A stretch of 12,590 nucleotides of DNA from an uncultured Bacteroidales bacterium. Lineage in GTDB: Bacteria; Bacteroidota; Bacteroidia; Bacteroidales; P3. Location of the stretch: assembly GCA_937884485.1 (NCBI GenBank), contig CALGCG010000038.1, forward strand, positions 1-12,590. Direction: 5' to 3'. The notes beneath the pieces are model-generated. The model had not been told where the DNA came from. It did no database searches and worked only from the letters and a program-made list of their open reading frames with translations. Below are positions 1 through 6,111 of this stretch, piece by piece. The translations under genes and the position numbers were made by a program. The number at the start of each line of letters is the position of its first letter. Positions within the stretch are counted from its first letter, which is position 1.

Positions 1-382
1 CGTGGCCGGAGGCCATCCAACGGCGCACCTCGGGCAGCAACTCCGCCCTGTGGCGGCCAAGAACGCGGGGCGACAACTGGTCGCAGGTGGCCCAATTGTC
101 CACAAACGGAAGGAAACACTCCAGCCGTTCGATGCAACGGCGGTAGTCCCCCTCCTGGGCAACGAGGAAGGCATGCAGCTGATTCTCTTCGAAATAGCGA
201 TGCGGCAACGCGGCAAGGAAGGCCTCCGCTTCGGCGGAACCGCGCAACTCCTTGGCCAACAATCGCAACGCTGGGGTGCGCACACCAATGATGCTTTCCG
301 GCGCAAGGTTGGGCAACAAGGGGCGCTGGAAGGCGGCATACTTTTCGTCGCGCAGCGAGAAGAGACGGTCGAGAATGGACAT
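1..382 (-). CDS. AlkD-like DNA alkylation repair protein, C-terminus beyond the window
   Basis: This frame is open from the ATG at 382 to the left edge, giving 127 visible residues and no stop. The protein resembles the DNA alkylation repair family (PF08713, AlkC/AlkD type), HEAT-like glycosylases that remove bulky or cationic alkylated bases such as N3-methyladenine and N7-methylguanine. Typical blocks are the N-terminal LRDEKYAAFQ, IIGVRTPALRLLAKEL at about 31-46, FLAALPHRYFEENQLHAF at about 55-72, and VDNWATCDQLSP at about 94-105. In the last block, W97 and D101 have the W-x3-D spacing of the tryptophan and aspartate at the active site of characterised AlkD. That equivalence is inferred. 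The family is usually about 220-240 residues, so roughly the first half is visible. The start lies 6 nt after the stop of the HEAT-like gene, so the two are probably co-transcribed. Confidence 0.85.
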   Translation of the reverse strand, partial: MSILDRLFSLRDEKYAAFQRPLLPNLAPESIIGVRTPALRLLAKELRGSAEAEAFLAALPHRYFEENQLHAFLVAQEGDYRRCIERLECFLPFVDNWATCDQLSPRVLGRHRAELLPEVRRWMASGH

Positions 383-388
383 TGGAGT

Positions 389-883
389 TTATTTTATTAA
401 TGACAGGAGCTTGTTTCTTACGTGCCTGAGGCCGGGCTTCAGCAGGGCGGGGTCGAGCATCAGCAGGCTCTGGCGCAGCTCGCCGAGCAGTTCGGGATAG
501 TGGCGGCATTGGCGGTAGGCCAGCTTGGCGCAAAGAGCGCGGACGCCCACGGCCTCGGAGGGGTCCATCAGATGGCCGAGGCAGAAGTCCAGCAGGGCGG
601 TATCCACCTGGTCGACAGACCATTCCAGCCTCTCCAGCAGCGTCAACGCCAAGCGTCGGCGCGTGACATCGGTGGCTGTGAGGGCCAACGTGACCAGCTC
701 GGGGCGGTGTTCGGCGATGAAAACGTCGTCCTGCGATGGCAAATGCGTCAGCACCCACAGCGCATTCGCGCTGCGGCGGCCATCACCCTCCAGCGCGTCC
801 GTAAAGAGCGAACGGCGCACCTCGCCATCGCCATGGGCGCTCATTGCCAACGCTTTGATATCATCTATATGCAGGATCTCCAT
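389..883 (-). CDS. Small HEAT/ARM-like helical protein of unknown function
   Basis: This 164-residue protein is not one I recognise by name. It has no signal peptide or membrane segment. Its sequence is a series of amphipathic, Leu/Ala-rich helices separated by short polar turns, for example SANALWVLTHL, VTRRRLALTLLERL, AVGVRALCAKLAYR and HYPELLGELRQSLLML. This is the look of HEAT or armadillo repeats, which are usually protein- or nucleic-acid-binding scaffolds. It ends LRHVRNKLLSLIK-stop, 6 nt before the ATG of the AlkD-like gene, which is itself a HEAT-like fold. A role connected to that enzyme is possible but inferred only from position and fold class. The start at 883 is supported by a TAnnTTTG box ending 4 nt upstream, which would make the mRNA leaderless or nearly so. 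Confidence 0.75.
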   Translation of the reverse strand: MEILHIDDIKALAMSAHGDGEVRRSLFTDALEGDGRRSANALWVLTHLPSQDDVFIAEHRPELVTLALTATDVTRRRLALTLLERLEWSVDQVDTALLDFCLGHLMDPSEAVGVRALCAKLAYRQCRHYPELLGELRQSLLMLDPALLKPGLRHVRNKLLSLIK

Positions 884-887
884 GGTG

Positions 888-895
888 CAAAGATA
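888..895 (-). promoter_or_regulatory. Bacteroidota -7 box for the HEAT-like gene
   Basis: On the minus strand this reads TATCTTTG, an exact match to the Bacteroidota consensus TAnnTTTG. The G is followed by only CACC before the ATG, so transcription would begin at or within a few bases of the start codon. The upstream -33 element is weak: only a T-rich stretch lies at the expected spacing. Confidence 0.55.
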
Positions 896-902
896 ATAAA
901 AA

Positions 903-934
903 TTTGTTTATTCGGAGAAAAAATGCTAACTTTG
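903..934 (+). promoter_or_regulatory. Bacteroidota promoter for the plus-strand gene
   Basis: A TTTG at 903-906 (-33 element) and TAACTTTG at 927-934 (-7 element, consensus TAnnTTTG) are separated by 20 nt, the usual spacing for the Bacteroidota primary sigma factor. Transcription should start near 938-942, leaving a leader of about 20 nt before the ATG at 961. The promoter lies inside the longer frame that begins at TTG 904, which argues for the 961 start. Confidence 0.65.
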
Positions 935-960
935 CACCCGAAAACAAAACACCTCTCGTT

Positions 961-1362
961 ATGGAAAACAGACATATTATCGACGGACATCGCGTGGCCT
1001 CCGACCGAATCGCCACCCTCAACGAAGGCGAAATCTTCGTCTTCGGCAGCAACATTCAAGGCATGCACGGCGGCGGCGCTGCCTGGTACGCCAACAAGAA
1101 CTTCGGCGCCGAATGGGGCGTCGGCGAAGGCCTTACGGGTCGCACCTACGCCCTGCCCACCATGGAGGGCGCAGCGTCACTGAAACACGCCGTGGAACAC
1201 TTCACCGCCTGCGCCAAGAACCATCCGGAGCTGACGTTCCTGGTCACCGCCGTGGGCTGCGGCATCGCCGGATACCGCCCGGAGGAGGTGGCGCCGCTCT
1301 TCAACGAAGCCGCCAAACTGGAGAACGTCTACCTGCCCCAGCTGTTCTGGGAGAATCTATAA
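961..1362 (+). CDS. A1S_2505-family-like small protein
   Basis: The 133-residue cytosolic protein has the glycine-rich blocks VFGSN (27-31), GMHGGGAA (34-41), YALPT (63-67) and LTFLVTAVGCGIAGY (91-105). These resemble a family annotated in databases as 'A1S_2505 family phage non-structural protein', also found on bacterial chromosomes. Its biochemical function is not established to my knowledge. The FGSN and GxHGGGAA loops recall nucleotide- or ADP-ribose-binding loops, but that is a guess. I chose ATG 961 because the promoter is immediately upstream and conserved-looking sequence starts soon after. It is the only plus-strand gene here. Its stop is 3 nt from the stop of the convergent nitroreductase, and no terminator hairpin fits between them. 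Confidence 0.8.
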   Translation: MENRHIIDGHRVASDRIATLNEGEIFVFGSNIQGMHGGGAAWYANKNFGAEWGVGEGLTGRTYALPTMEGAASLKHAVEHFTACAKNHPELTFLVTAVGCGIAGYRPEEVAPLFNEAAKLENVYLPQLFWENL

Positions 1363-1365
1363 GTC

Positions 1366-2040
1366 TTATGCCCAGCGGAAGTTGTCGGTTCCGGCGCCGA
1401 GTTCGAAGTGGCATTTGACGATGCCGAGGTCGATTTTGAGGTAGGTGCCGATGAGGGCGAAGCGGGTGCGGGCGGCGATGCGGCCGTCGGCAAGGAGTTC
1501 GAATTCAAACTTCTGCATGTTCATGGCCGTGGGTGCGAGCACGGCGGCTTCCACGCCACGGCGGAACCAGTCGGGGACTTCCTTCGACGGGGTTTTGCAG
1601 AAAGTTTCGAGGGGTTTCTGCGGATGCTGGACGCCCTGGTTGGCGCCGTAGCCGAGGGCGACGACGCCGAGCATGGCCTCGCCGTCGGCGACGGTGTAGC
1701 GGCCCGTCTGTTTGCGGAAGGTGAGGCCGACCCAGCAGGAATTGAGGCCGAGGGTTTGTGCGAGGAGGACGATGCGCTCGGTGCGGTAGCCGAGGAGTTC
1801 GTCCTCGCCGCGGCGGCAGACGAGGGCGATGTAGTTGCGCACGCCGCTGAATTTGCCGTATTTGGCGAGGCCGTGGGCGAAGGCCTCTGGCTCGTCGGCG
1901 ACGAGCTGGAGGTGGAGTCGGCCGTCGGCGTTAGCCTCGGCGATGGCGGCCTGAAGGCTGTCGAGTTTTTCTTTTTCGATGGGTTTGTCGAGGTATTGGC
2001 GCACGGAATGGCGTGCGGGGATGGCTTCTTGGAGGGACAT
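1366..2040 (-). CDS. Nitroreductase family protein (TM1586-type)
   Basis: At 224 residues this matches the size of the TM1586-type nitroreductases (PF14512), flavoproteins that use FMN and NAD(P)H on substrates that are mostly unknown. It starts with ARHSVRQYLDKPI (9-21), the arginine-rich FMN phosphate-binding segment of nitroreductases. It also has LAQTLGLNSCWVGLTF (93-108), GYGANQGVQHPQKPLE (130-145) and APTAMNMQKFEF (169-180), the second half-domain's counterpart of the nitroreductase APSAxNxQ segment. No signal peptide is visible, so it is likely cytosolic. The start at 2040 lies just beyond the 168-bp heptamer array, separated from it by 6 nt. No clean TAnnTTTG promoter was found in the array, so transcription may continue from the EFR1 gene or use an unrecognised promoter. 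Confidence 0.87.
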   Translation of the reverse strand: MSLQEAIPARHSVRQYLDKPIEKEKLDSLQAAIAEANADGRLHLQLVADEPEAFAHGLAKYGKFSGVRNYIALVCRRGEDELLGYRTERIVLLAQTLGLNSCWVGLTFRKQTGRYTVADGEAMLGVVALGYGANQGVQHPQKPLETFCKTPSKEVPDWFRRGVEAAVLAPTAMNMQKFEFELLADGRIAARTRFALIGTYLKIDLGIVKCHFELGAGTDNFRWA

Positions 2041-2046
2041 GGGGGA

Positions 2047-2214
2047 AATTAAAAATTAAAAATTAATAATTAAAAATTAACACTCATCACTTAACATTAA
2101 ACACTAAACACTTAAAACTAAACACTTAAAACTTAACACTAAACACTCATCACTTAAGACTAATCACTTAACACTTAACACTTAACACTCAACACTCATC
2201 ACTTAACACTTAAC
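2047..2214. repeat. Heptamer array, 24 phase-locked units (ACTTAAC type)
   Basis: Read on the plus strand in steps of seven from 2047, the region resolves into exactly 24 units with no insertion or deletion. The commonest unit is ACTTAAC; variants include ACTAAAC, ACTCATC, ACTTAAA and AATTAAA. Columns 1, 3 and 5 (A, T, A) are invariant in all 24 units. The pair ACTCATC plus an ACTTAA unit recurs at 2082, 2145 and 2194. The five units nearest the nitroreductase are almost pure A/T. The array fills the EFR1-nitroreductase spacer and supplies the last codons (VKC) and the TAA stop of EFR1. Confidence 0.93.
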
Positions 2215-2979
2215 GCTTTCTGGGTGGCGGTATTGGCGTTCTTTGGGGACGGGTTTGCCGGCGACCTGGATGGCCTGCCGGGGGCAGACGTGCAAGCAGC
2301 CGAGACAGGCGGTGCAGGCGGTGCCGATGGCGGCGTGGTTGCTGCTTTTATGGAGCGCCGGCGTCCCGCCGACAGAAACCATGCTGATGTTCGATATGGG
2401 GCAGGTCGATACGCACAGGCCGCAGCCGATGCAGAGGTCGGGGTTGACCTGGGGTTTGAAGCCTCCGAGGAGTTTGCGTTCGACGGCGGGGATGCCCGTG
2501 AGCCAGCCTGCCAGGCCGGGGGCTCCGAAGTGGTTGGCGCGGCGGCGGGTGCGGACGTCGTCCACGATGCGCTGCAGGCGGGGGGCGGATTTCTCCAGTT
2601 TCCACAGCTGGTCGTTGGGGTTGCGGCCGAAGAGGGTGGCGCTGTTGTCGGGCATGCGGATTTTGTGGCAGTAGGCCACGCGGACGCCCTTGCGGCGGAG
2701 GATGCGCCGCACCGTCCAGACGGAGTTGCCGGTCTGGGCGCCGCAGGTGACGACGACGAAGAGGTAGACCGAGGGGTTAATTTGAAGCTGGGCCACGAGG
2801 TCGCGCACGGCGGGCGGGGTGTTGAAGTCGTAGCAGGGGTAGACGAGTCCGACGGAGGTTTCGGCGGTGAGGTCGGTGCCGGCGGCTTCGGCCAAGGGCA
2901 GGAGGCGGTCGCCGGTGGCGGCGGCGATTCGTCGGGCTACGGAAAGGCTGTTGCCGGTGCCGGTAAAGTAGAGGACCAT
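2203..2979 (-). CDS. EFR1-type flavodoxin/4Fe-4S ferredoxin fusion
   Basis: This 258-residue fusion starts with a flavodoxin-like domain whose YFTGTGNSLSVARRIA (4-19) is the FMN phosphate loop. It ends with two [4Fe-4S] motifs: C183-x2-C186-x2-C189-x3-C193 and C222-x2-C225-x2-C228-x3-C232. This architecture is annotated as 'EFR1 family ferrodoxin' and is presumed to carry electrons between low-potential partners in the cytosol of anaerobes. The donor and acceptor are unknown. The linker between the cysteine clusters is about 28 residues, longer than the roughly 17-20 I remember in relatives. Part of it (GGTPALH, 204-210) is encoded by a REP-like hairpin sequence that is also present between genes near 3432-3454. 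The last three residues and the stop codon come from the heptamer array. The start is 34 nt after the cupin stop, across a second heptamer array. Confidence 0.88.
   Translation of the reverse strand: MVLYFTGTGNSLSVARRIAAATGDRLLPLAEAAGTDLTAETSVGLVYPCYDFNTPPAVRDLVAQLQINPSVYLFVVVTCGAQTGNSVWTVRRILRRKGVRVAYCHKIRMPDNSATLFGRNPNDQLWKLEKSAPRLQRIVDDVRTRRRANHFGAPGLAGWLTGIPAVERKLLGGFKPQVNPDLCIGCGLCVSTCPISNISMVSVGGTPALHKSSNHAAIGTACTACLGCLHVCPRQAIQVAGKPVPKERQYRHPESVKC
2351..2371. repeat. REP-like hairpin copy inside the EFR1 gene
   Basis: The 21 bases here on the plus strand are identical to the reverse complement of 3434-3454. The core is an inverted repeat GCCGGCG-TCC-CGCCG(A)C, perfect at the intergenic copy except that here the last stem base is A. 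On the coding strand it gives GGTPALH in frame, between the two [4Fe-4S] motifs. Confidence 0.8.
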
Positions 2980-2980
2980 A

Positions 2981-3015
2981 CTTAGTTTTAAGCTTTAAGC
3001 TTTGAGTTTTAAGTT
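2981..3015. repeat. Heptamer array, 5 units, cupin-EFR1 spacer
   Basis: Five consecutive 7-base units (CTTAGTT, TTAAGCT, TTAAGCT, TTGAGTT, TTAAGTT) fill the 34-nt gap. On the minus strand, shifted by one base, they read as ACTTAAA, ACTCAAA and GCTTAAA, close to the consensus of the 2047-2214 array. The last two bases overlap the TAA stop of the cupin gene, and one base separates the array from the EFR1 ATG. Confidence 0.8.
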
Positions 3016-3346
3016 ATTGTTCGGGGACGATGGCGAAATAGGTCAGGGGCTCGGTGGGCGAGGCGTTGATGAGGCTGTGGCTGTGGCCTTTGGGGCAGTA
3101 GTGGCACTGGCCGGGGGCGAGGCGTTCCTCGCTGTCGTCGTAGAGGCAACGGGCGTCGCCGCTGAGGATGTAGATGACCTCGCTGCTGGTGTCGTGGGTA
3201 TGGTAGCCGATGGTGCAGCCGGGCATGAGGCATCCGCGCATAATCTTGTTGACGCCGTCGAAGAGGGTACGGCTGCGGGTCTCCCCTTCCCCACCCTTGA
3301 AGCGGGGAGTGACGGTTTCTTCTATCTGGTCGAAGTCTATTTTCAT
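3014..3346 (-). CDS. Small single-domain cupin
   Basis: The 110-residue protein is almost entirely one cupin barrel. Cupin motif 1 is GYHTHDTSSEVIYILSG (47-63) with candidate metal ligands H49, H51 and E56. Motif 2 is GQCHYCPKGHSHSLIN (79-94) with P85-x-G87-x2-H90 and N94. Small cupins bind a divalent metal and act as isomerases, dioxygenases or ligand sensors; the substrate cannot be told from sequence. There is no signal peptide. It lies 34 nt before the EFR1 gene on the same strand and may share a redox-related role with EFR1 and the nitroreductase, which is inference from order only. Its upstream region (3347-3458) holds stacked palindromes and no recognisable TAnnTTTG box. Confidence 0.87.
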   Translation of the reverse strand: MKIDFDQIEETVTPRFKGGEGETRSRTLFDGVNKIMRGCLMPGCTIGYHTHDTSSEVIYILSGDARCLYDDSEERLAPGQCHYCPKGHSHSLINASPTEPLTYFAIVPEQ

Positions 3347-3396
3347 GAGGGTTTTAAGATTATTGTTCTTGGGTGATATAACGAACTGTGACAGGT

Positions 3397-3418
3397 TTTA
3401 TTGCATCGATACAATAAA
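3397..3418. repeat. 22-bp palindrome upstream of the cupin gene
   Basis: TTTATTG (3397-3403) and CAATAAA (3412-3418) form a perfect 7-bp stem around one mismatched pair and the self-complementary ATCGAT (3405-3410). It could be an operator for the cupin gene or part of a dispersed repeat with the next two palindromes. Nothing in the sequence decides between these. Confidence 0.6.
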
Positions 3419-3421
3419 GAC

Positions 3422-3454
3422 GGCATATTATGCCGGCGGGACGCCGGCGCTCCA
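3422..3454. repeat. Overlapping palindromes with a REP-like GC hairpin
   Basis: GGCATATTATGCC (3422-3434) is a perfect palindrome around one central base. It shares three bases with a second stem, GCCGGCG (3432-3438) and CGCCGGC (3442-3448), with loop GGA. The segment 3434-3454 matches 21 bases inside the EFR1 gene on the opposite strand. The hairpin begins 10 nt after the C69 dipeptidase stop but is not followed by a T-run, so it does not look like a classic intrinsic terminator. Confidence 0.7.
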
Positions 3455-3458
3455 CTTT

Positions 3459-5183
3459 TTACCGTTCGCGGCGGTCGATGACCTCTTTGAGCTTGTATCG
3501 GTTGCCGGTGGCGGCAGGCAGGGCGTCGATGAAAGGTTGTGAGTAGCCGGGAGTGTCGTAGCCCCAGCGGAGGAAGTTGCCGTCGACATCAGTGCGCTTG
3601 ACGACCTGGTCGTTGTATTTCACTATGAGGTATTTGGCGAGTTGTTCCCAGCGTTGCATCATGCGTGCGGCGTAGGCAATGCTGCGCTTGTTGAGGTAGC
3701 TCTGGCGGTCGGCGGGCGTGAGGTTGCGGATGGCGGCAAGAACGGAGTCCTGGTCGGCGAGGTAGTAGTTTTCGAGTTCGCGCTGTGCCAGGCGGAGGTC
3801 GCCGATCATCATGCTGTAGCGCGGATAGACCATGTTGGCCACCCAGTTGTTGAGCCAGAAGGCCGACTGGAAGGAGAATTCGTTGCGAGGGTTGTTTTCG
3901 GGGCGGAAGGGGTCGGGCACCTGCGTGAGGCAGCAGTAGAGGGGGACGTAGGCCACCATGTCGGCATCGTCGCAGTTGAACCAGGTGACGCCGCCGACAT
4001 CGTCGGGCAGCGAGGAGCGCATCTGGCACACCATGGTGAAGCCCGTCTGCTGGGTGGCGATGGGGCGTTCGCGGAAGAGGTGGATACTGTCGGAGGTGGC
4101 GAAGTGCATGGGCAGCGGACGGACGGGCATGCGCCAGGGGCCGGCGGAGGCGTCGGCGGTCATGTCGAGGGGTGTGCCCTCGAAGTGGTCGCGCATATCG
4201 GCCATGACGTCGGTGAGGGTCAGCGGTTTCTCGGGTTTGACCCAGAGTGGCAGGTGGTCCATAATTTCGCCATTCGCTCCGCGCTCGGCGAAATCGCCGT
4301 TGATATAGGGCAGGTACTGGTCCATATCGGAGCGGTGGTGGCGGAAGAAGCTCCACACGCGGGCGTCGGCATAACGGACGTTCTCGAAGTCGATGGGACA
4401 GTAGGCGTCGCGGAACGAGAACTCCTCGTCCTTGCCGTTGAAGAAGCCTTTCTCGCGGGCGAAGTCGATGACATCAGCGGCATAGACGCACTCCACTTCG
4501 GGGCGGGAGATGTGCTTGAGGTTGCGGCTGCTGATGCTTCGGTAGGAACGTTTCTTCTCCTGCGGGAACTGCCGAATACGGCTCAGGTTGGCGTGGGCGG
4601 AGATGCAGTCGTCGGGGATGCGCAGCGCCACCCATACGGCACCCTTGCGGCCGGGACCTTTGCCCACCATCTCCATGATCCACGCCTCGTTGGGGTCGCA
4701 GACGGTGATGCTCTCGCCGGAGGAGTTGTAACCGTAGCGTTCCACCAGTTCGGCCATGCAGCGGATGGCCTCGCGGGCCGGAGAGGAGCGCTGGAGGGCC
4801 AGGCGTATGAGGCTGAAGTAGTCGAGCAGGCCGTCGGGGTTTTGCAACTCCAGGCGTCCGTCGAAGGTGCTCTCCACGATGGTCACCTGCCGTTCGTTCA
4901 TGAATCCCACCACGTTATATGTATATTCCACCTGCTCGACAAACTGGTCGTCGTGCGAGGGCCCCCAGCCGTGGATGGCTATCTTCTCGCCGGGGGTGTG
5001 GCGGCCGGCGGGAGTGTGGAAGAGGGAGCCCGCGAAGCCGAAGCCGTCGCAGTTGTAGGTGCAGATGACGCTCCCGTCGGCGGAGGCTTTCTTGCCCACA
5101 ATCAGATTGGTGCAGGCCTCGGCCTGAAGGGCGGAAAACAAGAACGACAAGAAAAACAGGGGGATGATGACTGTTCTCTTCAT
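3459..5183 (-). CDS. Exported C69-family dipeptidase
   Basis: The product is 574 residues from the ATG at 5183. It begins with a signal peptide (MKRTVIIPLFFLSFLFSALQAEA) followed at C24 by CTNLIVGKKASADGSVICTYN. This is the N-terminal-nucleophile segment of peptidase family C69 (dipeptidase A type), in which the Cys exposed by processing is the nucleophile. These enzymes cleave dipeptides; the signal peptide puts this one in the periplasm or envelope. Length and the internal SGESITVCDPNEAWIMEMVGKGPG block fit the family. The frame is open up to 5273, but the upstream 30 codons come from a heptamer array and the end of the preceding gene, so the signal-peptide ATG is clearly the start. It follows the MBL lipoprotein gene by 34 nt, so the two exported hydrolases are probably co-expressed. 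Confidence 0.93.
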   Translation of the reverse strand: MKRTVIIPLFFLSFLFSALQAEACTNLIVGKKASADGSVICTYNCDGFGFAGSLFHTPAGRHTPGEKIAIHGWGPSHDDQFVEQVEYTYNVVGFMNERQVTIVESTFDGRLELQNPDGLLDYFSLIRLALQRSSPAREAIRCMAELVERYGYNSSGESITVCDPNEAWIMEMVGKGPGRKGAVWVALRIPDDCISAHANLSRIRQFPQEKKRSYRSISSRNLKHISRPEVECVYAADVIDFAREKGFFNGKDEEFSFRDAYCPIDFENVRYADARVWSFFRHHRSDMDQYLPYINGDFAERGANGEIMDHLPLWVKPEKPLTLTDVMADMRDHFEGTPLDMTADASAGPWRMPVRPLPMHFATSDSIHLFRERPIATQQTGFTMVCQMRSSLPDDVGGVTWFNCDDADMVAYVPLYCCLTQVPDPFRPENNPRNEFSFQSAFWLNNWVANMVYPRYSMMIGDLRLAQRELENYYLADQDSVLAAIRNLTPADRQSYLNKRSIAYAARMMQRWEQLAKYLIVKYNDQVVKRTDVDGNFLRWGYDTPGYSQPFIDALPAATGNRYKLKEVIDRRER

Positions 5184-5187
5184 GGTG

Positions 5188-5222
5188 TAATCAACCGTAA
5201 ACTTTAAACCGTAAACCTTAAT
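5188..5222. repeat. Heptamer array, 5 units, MBL-C69 spacer
   Basis: Five units of seven bases (TAATCAA, CCGTAAA, CTTTAAA, CCGTAAA, CCTTAAT) fill the 34-nt spacer. The array overlaps the TAA stop of the MBL gene (5218-5220) and ends 4 nt before the C69 ATG. The unit differs from ACTTAAC but keeps the period and a TAA core. Confidence 0.72.
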
Positions 5223-6096
5223 ACATATGGATAAAATGCTCGTAGCAGTGGGCGCCGCAAAGGATGAGCTCATGCTCTATGCTTTCCGCGTATATCGACT
5301 TGCGGACCTTGCGCGCGCGGTCGGGGTCGGCATCGTAGCGGGCGCAGAAGTCGGGGTATTTCAGCTGGAGGTCCTGGGCATGCAGCAGGTCGCCGACAAT
5401 CTGGCATGTGCCAACCAGGTAGATGGTGTGGCCGGGGGTGTGGCCGGGCAGCACCTCGGCATAGACCAGATCGTCAAGTATTTTCCCGTTCCCGGCGAAG
5501 GGCTTCACCCGCTCGCCGTAGGCCGCCAGCACCTGCTGCCAGCGTTCGTTGTCCTTGCCGGAGGCCATCTCCGCCTCCGAGAGGTGGATGTCGGCATTGG
5601 GGAAGACGACACGTCCAGCGGTGTCGAGTAGCCAGCCGAGGTGGTCGAAGTGGAGGTGCGTGAGGCAGACGGCGTCGATGTCCTCCGGCTCAATGCCGAT
5701 GCTCTGCATGCGCTCCAGCAGCTTGCCACCCGCCTGCGGGCCGATGCCGGCGTCGAAGAGGACGGTGTGGTCCACGGTGTCGTCGTAGTAAGCTCGGCCA
5801 CGGGCGATGTAGACGTTGAACGCCGAGCGGAACGCCGTCTGGCCAGGAGCCAGCAGCGAGTCGAGCAGGGCGTCGTCATACGAGCCGCGGAAGAGTTCCA
5901 CGGCCTGCTCGCCCTCGCGGTCCTGTATGCCAATGACCTCCACACAGTAGTTCTCGCTGCATACCGAAACGCCGTTCCATTCCTGTGACGTCTGCACACT
6001 GTCGTTATTCTCTGCGGGTTTGTTCCCTCCGCCGCAAGCGGCAAAGCCCATTGCGGTAACGGCCACCATGGCCATCATCTTCATTCCTGTTTTCAT
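5218..6096 (-). CDS. MBL-fold metallo-hydrolase lipoprotein
   Basis: The 292-residue protein begins with a lipoprotein signal peptide: a basic start, a hydrophobic stretch, and the lipobox-like GFAAC with C21 as the lipidated residue. A disordered Gly/Asn/Glu-rich linker follows, so it is probably anchored on the periplasmic side of the envelope. The metallo-beta-lactamase motifs are H147-x-H149-x-D151-H152 (HLHFDH), H219/H223 in PGHTPGHT, D236 in VGDLLH, and H283 in CGAHC, giving a plausible two-metal site. The GHTPGHT spacing and DAGIG segment resemble AHL-lactonase-like and related hydrolases, but the substrate cannot be assigned and a quorum-quenching role is only one possibility. The start is 15 nt after the YjbR gene. 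MKMM at residue 5 is an alternative start. Confidence 0.9.
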   Translation of the reverse strand: MKTGMKMMAMVAVTAMGFAACGGGNKPAENNDSVQTSQEWNGVSVCSENYCVEVIGIQDREGEQAVELFRGSYDDALLDSLLAPGQTAFRSAFNVYIARGRAYYDDTVDHTVLFDAGIGPQAGGKLLERMQSIGIEPEDIDAVCLTHLHFDHLGWLLDTAGRVVFPNADIHLSEAEMASGKDNERWQQVLAAYGERVKPFAGNGKILDDLVYAEVLPGHTPGHTIYLVGTCQIVGDLLHAQDLQLKYPDFCARYDADPDRARKVRKSIYAESIEHELILCGAHCYEHFIHMY

Positions 6097-6111
6097 CGTT
6101 ATTTTTTTATT

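Noticed and set aside
1363..1365. Shared terminator between the convergent genes
   Set aside because: Only 3 nt separate the stops and no hairpin with a T-run is visible at the junction.
2047..2214. CRISPR array
   Set aside because: Units are 7 bp with no unique spacers, and no cas genes are nearby.
3432..3448. Intrinsic terminator for the C69 gene
   Set aside because: The GC hairpin is strong, but on the minus strand it is followed by ATAATATG rather than a T-run, and its sequence is repeated inside a coding gene.
3642..5207. Plus-strand open frame of 521 codons opposite the C69 dipeptidase
   Set aside because: Antisense shadow of a gene with a signal peptide and N-terminal nucleophile motif; no promoter or recognisable domain on the plus strand.
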